DNA of 6,952 nucleotides, taken from assembly GCA_021205255.1 (NCBI GenBank), contig JAJPXW010000217.1, forward strand, positions 1-6,952. Reading direction: 5' to 3'. Position numbers and translations under genes: made by a program. The notes under the pieces were generated by a model, which saw only the letters and a program-made list of their open reading frames with translations, had not been told where the DNA came from and ran no database searches. Within the stretch, counting starts at the first letter, position 1. Each line of letters starts with the position of its first letter. The stretch comes from Burkholderiales bacterium (GTDB taxonomy: Bacteria > Pseudomonadota > Gammaproteobacteria > Burkholderiales > Burkholderiaceae_F). Below are positions 5,836 through 6,952 of the stretch, piece after piece.

Positions 5836-6948
5836 TTAGAAGTCGTGGTGGAGGCCCATGCCAATTGACCAGTTGTTGAAGTCGCCTTTTATATCAGCTG
5901 TAGAAAATGCGCCCCAACCTTTTTGCATAGCTCCGAAACCGTATACGAATGTCCTCTTTGACAAGGGATATTCGTAAGCAACGCCAAAACTAAAGCGGCT
6001 AAATTTCTTTTTGTTTATGTCGAAATTATCAGCGTCTTCCGCAGCGACAAAAAGAAAGTCATTGGCGGCCCTCCCCCAGCGGTAATTGACTGCCGCTTTG
6101 AAAGTACCACCTCCTGCTGGAACTTCCGTACCTAAAGTAAATGCGTTCTGGCTAGCGCCTTTGCCAGTAAACGCCATATTGTCAAGTTGATCTACTGTGT
6201 GCAAGCGGTTCGCATACTGGTAGCCGAAATAGACTTTTGCCACTTCGAAATCATAGGCCGCACTTAGGCTGTAGACCATCGAGGCCTTATCTCTCGGATC
6301 GGCAAATTTATCGTAGTCGAATCTTTCAATAATACCGACTAGATTCAGGCCACCTATTTCATAAGTCAGGCCAACAGCGTAATAGTGGTTGGACTTCGAC
6401 CACTTGTTAGTATCGGATTCCGTACCGTTCGAATATTGCAGATGCAACGCTAACCCATCGAAGTCCGGCGATACATAGAGCAAAGTGTTATTAAAAATTT
6501 GGCCCGTGTTGAAAATGTTGTTTAGACCAGCTTGCAAGTAGTCTGTTCCAAACGGCGAAGCGTCCCAAATGCTATAGGTGCCTTCATAGGATGCTAATGT
6601 TCCCATGCGACCCATGGCGAATGTTCCAAAGTCCGAAGAAACATGCAACGTGGCCTGCTTATAAAAGGCAAATCCTGGCTCTAAGGCAGCACCGTCATTA
6701 ATGGTAAAACCATTTTCAAGAGTGAACCCTACTTCCCAATTATTACCTAAATCCTCGACTCCCTTAATGCCCCAGACGCTTCCTCCTGCGACTCCGTCCA
6801 TCAACTGGACAGTGGCGGCTCTGCGGGACTCCTTACCCACGACTACGGCTGCATCCACAGTTCCGTAGAGGGTGACTTCCGATTCTGCACAGGCAACGGC
6901 TGATAGAGACGCCATTGTCAAAGCTACCAGGGGTTTCTTGAAGTTCAT
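5836..6948 (-). CDS. Outer-membrane porin, betaproteobacterial trimeric type
   Basis: This 370-residue protein should form a 16-stranded, probably trimeric diffusion channel in the outer membrane. A Sec signal peptide (MNFKK start, hydrophobic to about residue 18) likely ends at ACA|ES after residue 21. The mature protein opens with EVTLYGTVDAAV (24-35), the first strand typical of Burkholderiales porins. GSVWGIKGVEDLGNNW (56-71) and FTLENGF (75-81) follow, then FGTFAMGRMG (107-116) before the constriction-loop region (about 117-140), and LLYVSPDFDGL (156-166). It ends in HHDF with the C-terminal Phe used for BAM-dependent insertion. Family length is normal, so the gene appears intact. The ATG at 6948 leaves only four bases of upstream sequence, so its ribosome site and promoter are not visible. 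Solute preference cannot be read from the sequence, and no link to the redox operon is shown. Confidence 0.93.
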   Translation of the reverse strand: MNFKKPLVALTMASLSAVACAESEVTLYGTVDAAVVVGKESRRAATVQLMDGVAGGSVWGIKGVEDLGNNWEVGFTLENGFTINDGAALEPGFAFYKQATLHVSSDFGTFAMGRMGTLASYEGTYSIWDASPFGTDYLQAGLNNIFNTGQIFNNTLLYVSPDFDGLALHLQYSNGTESDTNKWSKSNHYYAVGLTYEIGGLNLVGIIERFDYDKFADPRDKASMVYSLSAAYDFEVAKVYFGYQYANRLHTVDQLDNMAFTGKGASQNAFTLGTEVPAGGGTFKAAVNYRWGRAANDFLFVAAEDADNFDINKKKFSRFSFGVAYEYPLSKRTFVYGFGAMQKGWGAFSTADIKGDFNNWSIGMGLHHDF

Positions 6949-6952
6949 TTTG

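Noticed and set aside
6886..6891. Possible lipoprotein cysteine (Cys20) in the porin signal peptide
   Set aside because: The preceding residues AVA lack the usual Leu at -3, and the rest of the protein is a clear beta-barrel porin with a normal ACA|ES signal peptidase I site.

Overview
The window looks like part of a Gram-negative, anaerobically respiring betaproteobacterium. The best clue is the outer-membrane porin at the right end. It has the Burkholderiales-type mature N-terminus (VTLYGTVDA), a GIKGxEDLG turn and a terminal phenylalanine. Together with the moderate GC content and the many anaerobic redox proteins, this points to a gut Sutterellaceae-like organism (Sutterella/Parasutterella group). 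That placement is inference from protein style, not a database result.

Left block, 3-5022, + strand: a tightly packed run of five genes, probably one operon that begins upstream of the window. In order they are: the 3' end of a TorD-family molybdoenzyme chaperone; a second, paralogous TorD-family chaperone; a Tat-exported NapG/MauM-type ferredoxin with four [4Fe-4S] sites; an 811-residue fusion of a NapH-type membrane polyferredoxin with a complete GltD/AegA-type FAD- and NAD(P)H-binding domain; and a 349-residue soluble protein with two pairs of ferredoxin sites around a central four-cysteine region. Gaps are 17, 23 and 2 nt, then an 11-nt overlap. A strong hairpin with a T-rich tail at 5052-5095 ends the run.

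Right block, - strand: a porin gene (complete to its ATG, with its upstream region cut off by the window end), its terminator, a short intergenic stretch with a perfect inverted repeat, and a Nudix hydrolase of the ADP-ribose pyrophosphatase type that converges on the operon terminator.

How the left block may work (inference): the paired TorD chaperones imply one or two molybdopterin enzymes encoded just upstream. NapG/NapH pairs normally carry electrons between the quinol pool and a periplasmic molybdoenzyme. Here the membrane partner carries its own NAD(P)H dehydrogenase-like domain, and a multi-cluster ferredoxin is coupled translationally behind it. This suggests direct coupling of cytoplasmic NAD(P)H/ferredoxin to a membrane/periplasmic iron-sulfur relay. 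The fusion is the most unusual item in the window. No CRISPR array, tRNA, rRNA, insertion sequence or phage feature was seen.
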